A stretch of 64,000 nt of DNA from Heterotrichella gracilis (Eukaryota; Sar; Xanthophyceae; Tribonematales; Xanthonemataceae), in the NCBI GenBank assembly GCA_032358255.1, contig JAULBX010000002.1, forward strand, positions 186,001 through 250,000. The letters run 5' to 3'. A program made the position numbers and the translations under genes. Below the pieces are notes generated by a model. The model did no database searches. It was not told the origin of the DNA and saw only the letters and a program-made list of their open reading frames with translations. Positions 1 through 8,338 of the stretch are shown here, one piece after another. Numbering within the stretch: the first letter of the stretch is position 1; every line of letters starts with the position of its first letter.

Positions 1-1008
1 AAAAATTATAAAGTTGAAAAAGAGCTGGAGATACAAAAACTCAACAACATTAATAAATCGCTACAATTAAAAAGAAATAAAGCTTTTTTAATTTTAGTAA
101 GCAGTTTATCGCTTTTATTAATTGGCGGAATATTTTTCTTTTATAAATTATTTAGAGATAAACGCAAGGCTAATGTTTTATTGGAAGAACAAAAATCTGA
201 GATCACGCATCAGAAAAAAGAAATACTAGATAGTATTTATTATTCTAAGCGAATACAGGAAGGTATTTTGCCAACTGAAAATGAATTAAAACAAAAAGTA
301 GGTGAGCATTTTGTTTTATACAAACCAAAAGATATTGTGAGTGGCGATTTTTATTGGGCAAGTAAAAAAATTGATGATTCGTTCTTAATAGCCTGCTGCG
401 ATTGCACGGGACATGGCGTACCCGGAGCCTTTATGAGCTTGGTAGCCTACTCCTTATTAAATAAAATAGATGAAGGTGATCAGCATAAGAATCCTTCAGA
501 AATTTTAAATTATTTAAATATTGAGTTACCACGCTTTTTCAAAAAAGAAGATCCTACCCAACAGATAAAAGATGGTATGGACATGAGTCTTATTGAAATT
601 AACCGAAAAAATTTAAAATTAAATTTTGCCGGCGCCAATAACAGCATTTATTTAATTCGTGATAATATTTTACAGGTGATAAAAGCCGATAAACAACCCA
701 TTAGCGCCGATGTAGATATGCGTAAACATGTTTTTAAAAACACAGAAATGGATCTTAAAAAAGGAGATGTAATTGTAATGTTCACCGACGGATATGCAGA
801 TCAGTTTGGCGGACCAACTGCACGTATACAAGGCAATTTGTACCGTCAGGGAAAAAAATTCATGTATAAGCGTTTAGAAGAGTTATTGACGAAACATGCT
901 TCTGAAGATATGAAAAGCATAAAACAAAAATTAGAGTTAGCATTAACCGAATGGCAGGGAGATCTTGAACAAATTGATGACATTTGTTTACTTGGAATAA
1001 GAATATAA
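1..1008 (+). CDS. SpoIIE/PP2C-type serine phosphatase with membrane anchor (5' end missing)
   Basis: The reading frame is open from base 1, so the gene starts before the window; 335 residues are visible. A charged helical stretch is followed by one membrane segment (visible residues about 29-50), a short coiled coil, and a PP2C/SpoIIE phosphatase domain. Motifs include SGDFYW (about 114), CDCTGHGVPGAFMS (about 133-146) and FTDGYADQFGG (about 262), which carry the Asp residues that bind the two metal ions in this family. In Bacteroidota such proteins usually carry N-terminal TPR repeats, which would lie outside the window. They act as Ser/Thr phosphatases in signalling at the inner membrane; the partner here is unknown. 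It ends one base before the next gene. Confidence 0.9.
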   Translation, partial: KNYKVEKELEIQKLNNINKSLQLKRNKAFLILVSSLSLLLIGGIFFFYKLFRDKRKANVLLEEQKSEITHQKKEILDSIYYSKRIQEGILPTENELKQKVGEHFVLYKPKDIVSGDFYWASKKIDDSFLIACCDCTGHGVPGAFMSLVAYSLLNKIDEGDQHKNPSEILNYLNIELPRFFKKEDPTQQIKDGMDMSLIEINRKNLKLNFAGANNSIYLIRDNILQVIKADKQPISADVDMRKHVFKNTEMDLKKGDVIVMFTDGYADQFGGPTARIQGNLYRQGKKFMYKRLEELLTKHASEDMKSIKQKLELALTEWQGDLEQIDDICLLGIRI

Positions 1009-1009
1009 T

Positions 1010-1345
1010 ATGGCAGAGAAAGATTTTTTTCGAATGGTTTACCAGGTAGTGCGTTTAATACCAAAAGGCAGAGTCACAAGCTATGGCGCTATTGCCGCTT
1101 ATCTTGGCGCAAAATCATCTTCTCGCGTGGTTGGTTATGCCATGAATGGCGCGCACAATGTAAAACCAAAAGTGCCTGCACATCGCGTTGTAAATAGAAA
1201 TGGCTTATTAACAGGCAAACATCATTTTGAAACACCCTATCAAATGCAGGAATTATTAGAGAAAGAAAAAATTAAAGTAAAGGATGACAAAGTAGTTGAT
1301 TTTAAAAAAATTTATTGGGATCCGTTTGAGGAGTTAAAGATGTAA
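1010..1345 (+). CDS. Alkyltransferase-like (ATL/MGMT-family) DNA-binding protein
   Basis: A 111-residue protein matching the C-terminal DNA-binding domain of O6-methylguanine-DNA methyltransferase: it has IPKGRVTSYGAIA (17-29), the winged-helix arginine-finger region (SSRVVGYAMN) and PAHRVV at 56-61. In true MGMT this motif is PCHR, and the Cys accepts the alkyl group; here it is Ala57, so the protein cannot act as a transferase. Known ATL proteins (usually PWHR) bind alkylated guanine and hand the lesion to nucleotide excision repair. By analogy this is a lesion-binding protein. It starts at ATG two bases after the upstream phosphatase stop, so it is probably co-transcribed. Confidence 0.85.
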   Translation: MAEKDFFRMVYQVVRLIPKGRVTSYGAIAAYLGAKSSSRVVGYAMNGAHNVKPKVPAHRVVNRNGLLTGKHHFETPYQMQELLEKEKIKVKDDKVVDFKKIYWDPFEELKM

Positions 1346-1347
1346 AT

Positions 1348-1370
1348 AGTTAATAGCGAATAGTTAATAG
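1348..1370 (+). repeat. Short paired repeat, AGTTAATAG-N5-AGTTAATAG (copy 1)
   Basis: Two AGTTAATAG nonamers with a 14-base period, directly after the ATL gene stop. A copy in opposite orientation lies at 2100-2122 and a third at 23643-23665. The five-base spacers differ, so only the nonamer and the spacing are conserved. Confidence 0.55.
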
Positions 1371-1388
1371 TCGAAACAATTTATTGAA

Positions 1389-2072
1389 ATGATAAGATCC
1401 TTGTGCATTATACTATATATTTTGACAATTGTTTGTTCTTGCTCGGACGATGCATCAAATAAGAATGGGTCTATAAAAACAACTGAAAACTATTCAGAAA
1501 AATATTCTGGCATTTCTATTGAAAATGAGCCAAGACAGGGTTCTCCATTTATTGATTCGTCGGGAACTGAGTATTTTTACATTTGTAAAAAAATTACAGT
1601 TAGTAACGACACAACTGTTCCAATAGACTTAAAAATCTCCTTCTCAAAAGAGTATGATCATATAAGGGCAAAAAAGGGCCTTAAATCAAAAGTGTTTTTA
1701 CTACCGGAAGAGTTAACTTCGGATGAACAACAGTATAATGTGACTATGTCAAAAGAATTAAAATTTGATTTAGGCATTACAAAAGAATTAAAAAGCTTTT
1801 TAAATATGAGTATAGAAACAGTTTCGTTAAATAGAATACTAAACCCAAAAGAAAAATGTGTGATGCGTTTTGGCATACTAACGGACATCAAATACATAAC
1901 GGACCTCAAATGTCCACGACCTAATTATTTCGGATTAAAATTAAAAACGAACAACTATACGTCGGACAGCCTTATACCGAATGGAGATAAACAATTGACC
2001 TTACCATTGGTTTTATATCTCGACAATCCATTCGCTATACCGTGTGGACAAATTTCATTTCCCAGTAAATAA
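1389..2072 (+). CDS. Hypothetical lipoprotein
   Basis: A 227-residue protein that I do not recognise. The N-terminus is a typical export signal: Met-Ile-Arg, a hydrophobic run, then LTIVCSC with Cys17 or Cys19 as the likely lipidated residue, followed by an Asp/Asn/Ser linker. The mature part has no membrane segment or catalytic motif that I can see. It contains several lysine-rich strands and a PxxKCxM stretch, and looks like a small globular beta-rich protein. It stands alone between the ATL gene and the convergent anmK, and a short inverted repeat pair (1348-1370 and 2100-2122) brackets it, which may mean the gene was inserted or can be gained and lost as a unit. Confidence 0.75.
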   Translation: MIRSLCIILYILTIVCSCSDDASNKNGSIKTTENYSEKYSGISIENEPRQGSPFIDSSGTEYFYICKKITVSNDTTVPIDLKISFSKEYDHIRAKKGLKSKVFLLPEELTSDEQQYNVTMSKELKFDLGITKELKSFLNMSIETVSLNRILNPKEKCVMRFGILTDIKYITDLKCPRPNYFGLKLKTNNYTSDSLIPNGDKQLTLPLVLYLDNPFAIPCGQISFPSK

Positions 2073-2099
2073 GTTTATCTTGAAAATGTCCACTAATAA

Positions 2100-2122
2100 C
2101 TATTAACTAATCCCTATTAACT
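2100..2122 (-). repeat. Short paired repeat, copy 2, overlapping the anmK stop
   Basis: CTATTAACT occurs at 2100-2108 and 2114-2122, the reverse complement of the 1348-1370 unit with the same 14-base period. The repeat supplies the last codons of anmK (Val-Asn-Arg-Asp-stop), so it sits exactly at a gene end, as do the other two copies. Confidence 0.55.
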
Positions 2123-3165
2123 AAATAGACCGCTCCCCCTACACTATCACTCTTTGCCCCTGTAACAGAACTCAAAGTATTTGTTTGTTCGTTCAATCTT
2201 AAATAACCTAAAAAAGCAAAGATCAACGCTTCTTTAAAATTTACAGTTTGCGCATTGGGAATAATAATTTCGCAATTTGTTTTTTCTCTGATCAGTTCAA
2301 TTAAATAGCTATTAAAAGCGCCACCACCTGTAACTAACACTTTTTTAATTTTATTTTTATTAAGATCGTTTGCAATTATTTGCGCTACATGTTCTGTTGC
2401 TGTTGCCAATAAATTATTTAGTTCTGCCCTACTCTTTTCAATACGTTTTAAAATATTTTCCGAGAACCATTCTCTGCCAATAGACTTTGCTCCCGCTTTT
2501 GAATAATATTCTAAATTATTTAGTTCTTTTAAAAGTTTGGTGTTTATTTTTCCCGATCGCGCAATTTTTCCGTCCTTATCAAAAGCTTTTCCTGTCCTTT
2601 CGGCTAAATAATTTAAGAACATATTTGCTTCACAAATATCATATGCAATACGTTTTCCTTTTTTGTCAAACGAAATATTTGCGATGCCTCCAATATTTAA
2701 ACAAGCGTCGTAATTTCCAAACAATAATTTATCGCCAATTGGCACAAGAGGCGCGCCTTGTCCGCCATTAGCAACATCTAAACTTCTAAAATCGCAGACA
2801 GTTGTTATTTTTGTTATGGCCGCAATTGTTGCTCCGCAGCCAATCTGCGTGCTAAATCCTAAATCGGGTTTATGAAACACAGTATGGCCATGAGAGGCGA
2901 TAGCCTTTGGTTTTCTGTTACTTTTCCTTAAAAATTTATTTACTTCCTCAGCTACCAATTTTCCATAAGAAGCATTTACTGAGGCGTATTGCAGGGCTTT
3001 AAAACTATGAACCTGCTTTAAAGTACTGGCGCACAATCGTGTATAAGCAATTGTTTCTGCTTTAAGGATCCTGTATTTGTATTTACCGTTCTTGCTTTCA
3101 AACTCACATAGTGCAAGGTCGAGCCCGTCTAAAGAGGTACCGCTCATCAGGCCTAAAATGGTCAT
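2107..3165 (-). CDS. anmK: Anhydro-N-acetylmuramic acid kinase
   Basis: This is AnmK of the ASKHA kinase fold, 352 residues. It phosphorylates and hydrolyses 1,6-anhydro-MurNAc from peptidoglycan turnover to MurNAc-6-phosphate in the cytoplasm. It has the N-terminal phosphate loop GLMSGTSLDGLDLA, GHTVFHKP, the IGGIANISF segment and the C-terminal adenosine-binding VTGGGAFN. The frame continues upstream to a TTG at 3189, but ATG 3165 places the usual four residues before GLMSGTS and is preferred. No murQ or other recycling gene is next to it. It diverges from the acyl-CoA dehydrogenase gene, and its last codons lie in a short repeat. Confidence 0.95.
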   Translation of the reverse strand: MTILGLMSGTSLDGLDLALCEFESKNGKYKYRILKAETIAYTRLCASTLKQVHSFKALQYASVNASYGKLVAEEVNKFLRKSNRKPKAIASHGHTVFHKPDLGFSTQIGCGATIAAITKITTVCDFRSLDVANGGQGAPLVPIGDKLLFGNYDACLNIGGIANISFDKKGKRIAYDICEANMFLNYLAERTGKAFDKDGKIARSGKINTKLLKELNNLEYYSKAGAKSIGREWFSENILKRIEKSRAELNNLLATATEHVAQIIANDLNKNKIKKVLVTGGGAFNSYLIELIREKTNCEIIIPNAQTVNFKEALIFAFLGYLRLNEQTNTLSSVTGAKSDSVGGAVYLVNRD

Positions 3166-3194
3166 TTTATGTGTGTTTCCTTTAGCCAATTTTG

Positions 3195-3225
3195 TTGTTT
3201 TGGTAGCTTAAATCGTATATATTTG
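3195..3225 (+). promoter_or_regulatory. Bacteroidota-type promoter for the acyl-CoA dehydrogenase gene
   Basis: TTG at 3195-3197 and TATATTTG at 3218-3225 are separated by 20 bases, which matches the Bacteroidota sigma consensus TTG-N17-23-TAnnTTTG. The start codon lies 43 bases after the -7 element. Confidence 0.65.
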
Positions 3226-3267
3226 CAAGGTTACAAAAAATAGTATAAACCTTAAAACATAAATATA

Positions 3268-4407
3268 ATGCATTTTGAATTATCTGAAGAGCACTTAATG
3301 ATCCAAAAAGCGGCCCGCGAGTTTGCACAAACAGAATTAAAGCCGGGTGTGATAGAACGCGATGAGCACCAAAAATTCCCAACTGAGCAGATCAAAAAAA
3401 TGGGTGAGCTTGGATTTATGGGTATGATGGTTGACCCTAAATACGGCGGAGGTGGCATGGATGCTATTTCTTATGTTTTAGCAATGGAAGAAATTTCTAA
3501 AATAGATGCTTCAGCCAGTGTGGTGATGAGTGTAAATAACTCTTTAGTTTGTTGGGGTTTAGAAACATTTGGTAGCGAAGAACAAAAACAAAAATATTTG
3601 GTGCCTTTAGCTAAAGGAGAAAAGATTGGAGCGTTTTGTTTATCTGAACCTGAGGCAGGATCTGATGCAACATCTCAAAGAACTACAGCAATAGATATGG
3701 GCGACCATTATTTATTGAACGGAACAAAGAACTGGATCACCAATGGAAATAGTGCATCTACTTATTTAGTAATTGCGCAAACCAATGTTGAAGCTGGACA
3801 CCGCGGTATAAATGCTTTGATAGTAGAAAAAGGAATGCCTGGATTTACAATAGGGCCGAAAGAAAATAAAATGGGAATTCGCGGAAGCGATACACACTCT
3901 TTAATGTTTGATAATGTAAAAGTGCCAAAAGAAAATCGTATTGGCGAAGATGGATTTGGTTTTAAATTCGCCATGAAAACTTTAAGCGGAGGCCGTATTG
4001 GTATTGCATCTCAAGCTTTAGGTATTGCAAGTGGCGCTTACGAATTAGCATTAGCTTATTCAAAAGAACGTAAAGCATTTGGAAAAGAAATTTGTAATCA
4101 CCAGGCTATACAATTTAAATTAGCCGATATGGCAACACGTATTGAAGCATCACGTTTATTGATCTTCAGATCGGCCTGGTTAAAAGACCAACACTTACCT
4201 TTAGATAAAGAAAGCGCAATGGCAAAAGTTTTTGCAAGCGAAACTGCTATGTGGGTAACTACAGAAGCTGTTCAAGTGCACGGTGGTTATGGTTATGTAA
4301 AAGAATATCATGTAGAGCGTTTAATGCGTGATGCAAAGATCACACAGATATATGAAGGCACCAGTGAAGTACAACGTATTGTAATATCACGCCAGGTATT
4401 AGCTTAA
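3268..4407 (+). CDS. Acyl-CoA dehydrogenase (short/medium-chain type)
   Basis: A 379-residue FAD enzyme of full family length. It catalyses alpha-beta desaturation of acyl-CoA and passes electrons to an electron-transfer flavoprotein. Motifs are GAFCLSEPEAGSDA (substrate and FAD contacts), KNWITNG, the long C-terminal helical domain with RKAFGKEI, and IYEGTSEVQR, in which Glu363 aligns with the catalytic base of butyryl- and medium-chain dehydrogenases. The sequence most resembles butyryl-CoA dehydrogenases used in beta-oxidation or branched-chain amino acid breakdown; the exact substrate cannot be read. It is monocistronic, with its own promoter and terminator. Confidence 0.95.
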   Translation: MHFELSEEHLMIQKAAREFAQTELKPGVIERDEHQKFPTEQIKKMGELGFMGMMVDPKYGGGGMDAISYVLAMEEISKIDASASVVMSVNNSLVCWGLETFGSEEQKQKYLVPLAKGEKIGAFCLSEPEAGSDATSQRTTAIDMGDHYLLNGTKNWITNGNSASTYLVIAQTNVEAGHRGINALIVEKGMPGFTIGPKENKMGIRGSDTHSLMFDNVKVPKENRIGEDGFGFKFAMKTLSGGRIGIASQALGIASGAYELALAYSKERKAFGKEICNHQAIQFKLADMATRIEASRLLIFRSAWLKDQHLPLDKESAMAKVFASETAMWVTTEAVQVHGGYGYVKEYHVERLMRDAKITQIYEGTSEVQRIVISRQVLA

Positions 4408-4424
4408 TTATTTTTTAATACAAT

Positions 4425-4463
4425 AAAAAAAGCCTCTTTATTAATTTAAAGAGGCTTTTTTTA
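4425..4463 (+). terminator. Rho-independent terminator after the acyl-CoA dehydrogenase gene
   Basis: A 10-bp perfect stem, AGCCTCTTTA (4431-4440) with TAAAGAGGCT (4447-4456), flanked by A6 on the left and T7 on the right. It can work in both directions. Confidence 0.9.
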
Positions 4464-4559
4464 TTGTGGTTTTTAAATACCGTTTTTTAGGTATTGTTTA
4501 GAATCTATCTAAATAAGATATTTGTAACATATTAATACATTATTTTATCAAATCTATAT

Positions 4560-5714
4560 ATGAAAAACCTAACTTATTTAAGTACAATAGCAATTGCAGC
4601 CTTATTAACGTTTAGCAGCTGCAAAAAAGACACAAAAGACCCTGAGCCAGAACCAGAGCCTACGCCTGCAAATCCAACCACACCTTCTTATACAATTCCT
4701 ACAACGTATAATTATACCAACACGGCTACCGGTATCACTACTGCAACAAATTGTATTGCTATGTTAGGTGAGCTAACAAATTATTTGCGTTCTACGCATA
4801 CTACAACAGCGGCAACGCAACCAACAATAAGCGCGCAAAAATTAAAAGAAATGTATGCTAATACAAACAGTCAGTTTACGTTAACAACATTAAATACATG
4901 CGGCATTAATTTAAAAGCGAAATCTGGTACAGCATTTAATTATCCAACATTACAAGATGCAAGTTTTGATGATGCAGAACCAGCAAGTATTACATCTGCA
5001 GCAAACCCAACAACTACAACAGCTTCAAGTGGTGTAAAAGGTAAGTTAATTTCGCCAACCCTTTCAAGAGCTATTTTAGTAAATGGAAATGGTTATGAAT
5101 ATAAAGAGTACTTAGAAAAAGGTGTAATGGGTGCCGTGTTTTATTACCAGGCAACTACAATTTTATCTACGATCGGCACACTTGATAACACAACAATTGT
5201 AAATGGTTCAACCGCTCAGGAAAAAGCTTGGGACGAAGCTTTTGGCTACTTCGGAGTACCAGTTGATTTTCCAACCAACCTTACCGGACTTAAAAACTGG
5301 GGAAGCTATTGCAATTCGGTTAACGTTGCAATTGGTTCAAACTCTGCAATTATGAATGCATTTTTAGCGGGGCGTGCTGCCATTGTTAATAAAGATAATG
5401 CCGGCCGTGATGCTGCGCGTAATGCGGTTATTGCCAACTGGGAAAAAGTTGCTGCTGCAAAATGTATCAGTTATCTAAAAGCCGCAAAAACTAATTTATC
5501 AGACCAGGCAACATTACATCATAATTTATCTGAAGGTTGGGGCTTTGTAGTAGCATTTCAATACAACCCAAACAAAACAATTTCTAATGCAGATATTACA
5601 ACTTTGCTTAATTATTTTGGGACAAATCTTTATAATATCCCAACTGCAAATTTAGATCTTGCCATTGCAAAATTAGAAACGGTGTTTGGCTTAAATGCCT
5701 CACTAATTCCTTAA
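4560..5714 (+). CDS. DUF4856-family lipoprotein, first gene of an iron-uptake operon
   Basis: A 384-residue exported lipoprotein. The signal ends in LTFSSC with Cys21 lipidated, followed by a Pro/Glu/Thr-rich linker. The mature part is mostly alpha-helical and carries AFGYFGVPVDFP and the GWGFVVAFQYNP region, which I recognise from DUF4856 proteins of Bacteroidota. These genes are commonly next to imelysin genes, as here, and by position probably bind or handle iron or an iron chelate at the outer membrane; no biochemical role is firmly known to me. A hairpin (5723-5760) separates it from the next gene. Confidence 0.8.
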   Translation: MKNLTYLSTIAIAALLTFSSCKKDTKDPEPEPEPTPANPTTPSYTIPTTYNYTNTATGITTATNCIAMLGELTNYLRSTHTTTAATQPTISAQKLKEMYANTNSQFTLTTLNTCGINLKAKSGTAFNYPTLQDASFDDAEPASITSAANPTTTTASSGVKGKLISPTLSRAILVNGNGYEYKEYLEKGVMGAVFYYQATTILSTIGTLDNTTIVNGSTAQEKAWDEAFGYFGVPVDFPTNLTGLKNWGSYCNSVNVAIGSNSAIMNAFLAGRAAIVNKDNAGRDAARNAVIANWEKVAAAKCISYLKAAKTNLSDQATLHHNLSEGWGFVVAFQYNPNKTISNADITTLLNYFGTNLYNIPTANLDLAIAKLETVFGLNASLIP

Positions 5715-5722
5715 GCTATTTT

Positions 5723-5760
5723 TAATTTTAAAAGCGCCGTAAAAAGCGTTTTTAAAATTA
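5723..5760 (+). other. AT-rich RNA hairpin between the DUF4856 and imelysin genes
   Basis: TAATTTTAAAA (5723-5733) pairs perfectly with TTTTAAAATTA (5750-5760), and inner GCG/GCG blocks lie in the loop. There is no run of T after it, so it looks more like an mRNA processing or stabilising hairpin than a terminator. It could set unequal expression within the operon. Confidence 0.4.
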
Positions 5761-5870
5761 ATTTATTAGGTGTAATAACCTGATTATCAAATTCTTTATT
5801 AAAATAAATACCACTTTTGAGGTATTGCTGCAAAGCCTTATTAATTGCAACTTTACGACTCCTCACTATC

Positions 5871-7001
5871 ATGAAATTAAAGAACAATATATTTCTTTTA
5901 ACCGTTATTTTAACGAGCTTGTTTTTTATTGCCTGCGATAAAAAAAAGAAAGATAAAAAAGATGATAATGAAGATACATCTTTTGATAAGCCTGCCATGC
6001 TCGCCAACTACTCCGAAAATATTATTGTTCCAAACTTTCAGTCTTTTAAAATTGCGCTTGATTCTTTAGTGAACGCATACAACACGTTCATTCAAACAAA
6101 AACAGTTGCCGATCTTACAATACTTCGTCAAAAATACAGTCGCACAGCAATAAAATTTCAACACGTTTCTACTTTTGAATTTGGTCCATCAGAATCTGAG
6201 ATCGTCCGATCTAATTTTAATACTTACCCGACAAACACGCTTACAATAAATTCAAATATTAATTCGGGTTCATACGATTTAGGAACATTGAGTAATCTCG
6301 ACGCAAAAGGATTTCCGGCATTGGATTATTTATTGTTTGGAAAAAATGAAACAGACGCTTCACTTATAGCTCTATTTGATACAGACGCAAAAGCCGCCAA
6401 TAGAATTGCTTATGCTAGTGCCTGTTTAATTGAGATGCAAACAAAAACAAATTCTATTTTAACCAACTGGAACAGTAACTATAAAAATACATTTACTTCT
6501 TCAACCGGTTCGCAGATCGGTAGTTCATTAGGACTACTGGTGAACCAACTTAATTTTGAAGTAGATCTTTTAAAGAATGGCAAGATCGGAATTCCGCTTG
6601 GAAAAAAATCTTTAGGCGCTACACTTCCAGAAAAATGTGAAGCCTATTACGCAAATAACATTTCTGTTAAGCTAGCAAAAGAATGTTTATTGAATATTGA
6701 AGATGTTTATCTTGGTCGCTCTGCAAACGGCAGTAATGGTTTAGGTTTAGATGATTACCTTGAACACTTAAAAGCGATGCATGTTTCGGAAACATTGAAC
6801 GCAGCAATCAACAACCAATTTGCAATTACAAAAACAAAATTAGATCTTGTTGCTGAACCACTATCTACATCTGTAAACAATGCAACTTCAACCGTAGATG
6901 CCGCTTATCTTGAGATGGTAAAATTACTAGTGTTATTAAAAACAGATATGCCATCAGCTTTAGGCATTGTTATTACTTACCAGGACGGAGACGGTGATTA
7001 A
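5871..7001 (+). CDS. Imelysin-like (peptidase M75 family) lipoprotein
   Basis: A 376-residue lipoprotein: the signal ends in LFFIAC (Cys22), followed by a Lys/Asp linker. ATG 5871 is chosen; the frame runs back to a TTG at 5817 but that adds residues before a clean signal peptide. The fold is two helical bundles typical of imelysins. The classic GxHxxE signature of insulin-cleaving imelysin appears as GFPALDYLLFG, without the His, so peptidase activity is unlikely. This variant is usual among Bacteroidota imelysin-like proteins, which are linked to iron uptake (IrpA group). It overlaps the next gene by eight bases. Confidence 0.85.
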   Translation: MKLKNNIFLLTVILTSLFFIACDKKKKDKKDDNEDTSFDKPAMLANYSENIIVPNFQSFKIALDSLVNAYNTFIQTKTVADLTILRQKYSRTAIKFQHVSTFEFGPSESEIVRSNFNTYPTNTLTINSNINSGSYDLGTLSNLDAKGFPALDYLLFGKNETDASLIALFDTDAKAANRIAYASACLIEMQTKTNSILTNWNSNYKNTFTSSTGSQIGSSLGLLVNQLNFEVDLLKNGKIGIPLGKKSLGATLPEKCEAYYANNISVKLAKECLLNIEDVYLGRSANGSNGLGLDDYLEHLKAMHVSETLNAAINNQFAITKTKLDLVAEPLSTSVNNATSTVDAAYLEMVKLLVLLKTDMPSALGIVITYQDGDGD

Positions 7002-8337
7002 CCAGATCAGATCATATTTTTTAAAACCCGTACATCTTGCTCCATTGGCCGTTTTTAGAATGGCCTTTGGCTTTTTAATGCTTGCCTCCATTTTAAGATT
7101 CATGGCAAAAGGTTGGGTGTACAACATGTACATAAAACCAAAATTATTTTTTCCTTACTATGGTTTTGAATGGGTAAAACCTTTGGGCGAAACTGGTATG
7201 TACGTTGTATTTATTGCGCTTGCTATTTGCGCTTTATTTATTGCTGTAGGGTTTTTATATCGTTACTCTGCCATACTTTTCTTTCTTGGCTTTACCTATG
7301 TTGAATTATTGGATAAGACAAACTATCTCAACCATTATTATTTCATCAGCATAATGAGTTTTCTTATTATTTTTTTACCGGCACAGCGTTACTTTTCTAT
7401 CGATTCTTCTCTAAACAAAAAAATAGCAGCTACCTACGCGCCAAATTATTTTATTCTTATTATCAAATTCCAGGTATTTATTGTTTATTTTTTTGCCGGC
7501 ATAGCCAAAGTAAACCCCGATTGGTTATTGCACGCGCAGCCTTTAAAGATATGGCTTCCGGCCCATAGCGAAATGCCGTTGATAGGCAATTTACTTACAA
7601 AAGAATGGATAGCTTATTTCTTTAGTTGGTTTGGTTGCGTTTACGATCTTGTCATTCCTTTCCTATTGTTCATGCCGCGTTTTATTAAACCTACTTATTT
7701 TTTTGTAATTGTTTTTCATCTTGCTACATCGCTATTTTTTAACATCGGTATGTTCCCGTATATTATGATCAGCCTCACTACCATTTTCTTTACAGAAAGT
7801 TTTCACTTGTGGATCATTAATGCGATTAGGTCGATCATAAAAGGTAATGCCAATGAAGATGCTGTTATTTATTCTCCAAAAATAAAAACTGTAAAAATAT
7901 TTTCGATCCTGTTCACCGTTCATTTTGTCATTCAACTGTTGTTGCCATTACGTTATATCTTTTATCCGGGTAACTTATACTGGACAGAACAGGGCTATCG
8001 TTTTTCTTGGCGTGTTATGCTTATGGAAAAAGCCGGCACTGCTTTTTTTTATGTGCACGATAGAACAACCGGCGGCGAAATTGAAGTGGACAATAAAAAA
8101 TACCTCACTTATATGCAAGAAAAAATGATGGCCACGCAACCTGATATGATGATCGATTATGCTAAATTCTTAAAAGCAGAATTCATTAAGCAGGGATTTA
8201 AAGATCCCATCATCAGGGCGCAAAGTTATGTAACTCTTAATGGCAATGGTTCCCGCGAGTTCATAGATTCTCAGGTTGACCTGAGTGTTCAAAGCAACTC
8301 CTTCTTAAAAAATAAAACCTGGATAAAAAAATACTAG
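6994..8337 (+). CDS. HTTM-domain membrane protein (vitamin K gamma-carboxylase-like)
   Basis: A 447-residue inner-membrane protein. The first helix holds PLAVFRMAFGFLMLASILRF, several further membrane segments follow, then a soluble C-terminal part with GYRFSWRVMLMEK and a region ending in YAKFLK. This is the HTTM layout, related to vitamin K-dependent gamma-glutamyl carboxylase. The start is taken as GTG 6994, which overlaps the imelysin stop; no ATG lies before the first helix. HTTM genes recur between imelysin and TonB-receptor genes in Bacteroidota, so a role in iron-linked modification or transport is likely, but the reaction is unknown. Confidence 0.85.
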   Translation: MINQIRSYFLKPVHLAPLAVFRMAFGFLMLASILRFMAKGWVYNMYIKPKLFFPYYGFEWVKPLGETGMYVVFIALAICALFIAVGFLYRYSAILFFLGFTYVELLDKTNYLNHYYFISIMSFLIIFLPAQRYFSIDSSLNKKIAATYAPNYFILIIKFQVFIVYFFAGIAKVNPDWLLHAQPLKIWLPAHSEMPLIGNLLTKEWIAYFFSWFGCVYDLVIPFLLFMPRFIKPTYFFVIVFHLATSLFFNIGMFPYIMISLTTIFFTESFHLWIINAIRSIIKGNANEDAVIYSPKIKTVKIFSILFTVHFVIQLLLPLRYIFYPGNLYWTEQGYRFSWRVMLMEKAGTAFFYVHDRTTGGEIEVDNKKYLTYMQEKMMATQPDMMIDYAKFLKAEFIKQGFKDPIIRAQSYVTLNGNGSREFIDSQVDLSVQSNSFLKNKTWIKKY

Positions 8338-8338
8338 C

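Noticed and set aside
2487-2771. 94-residue plus-strand ORF inside anmK
   Set aside because: It lies wholly antisense to conserved AnmK coding sequence and has no domain.
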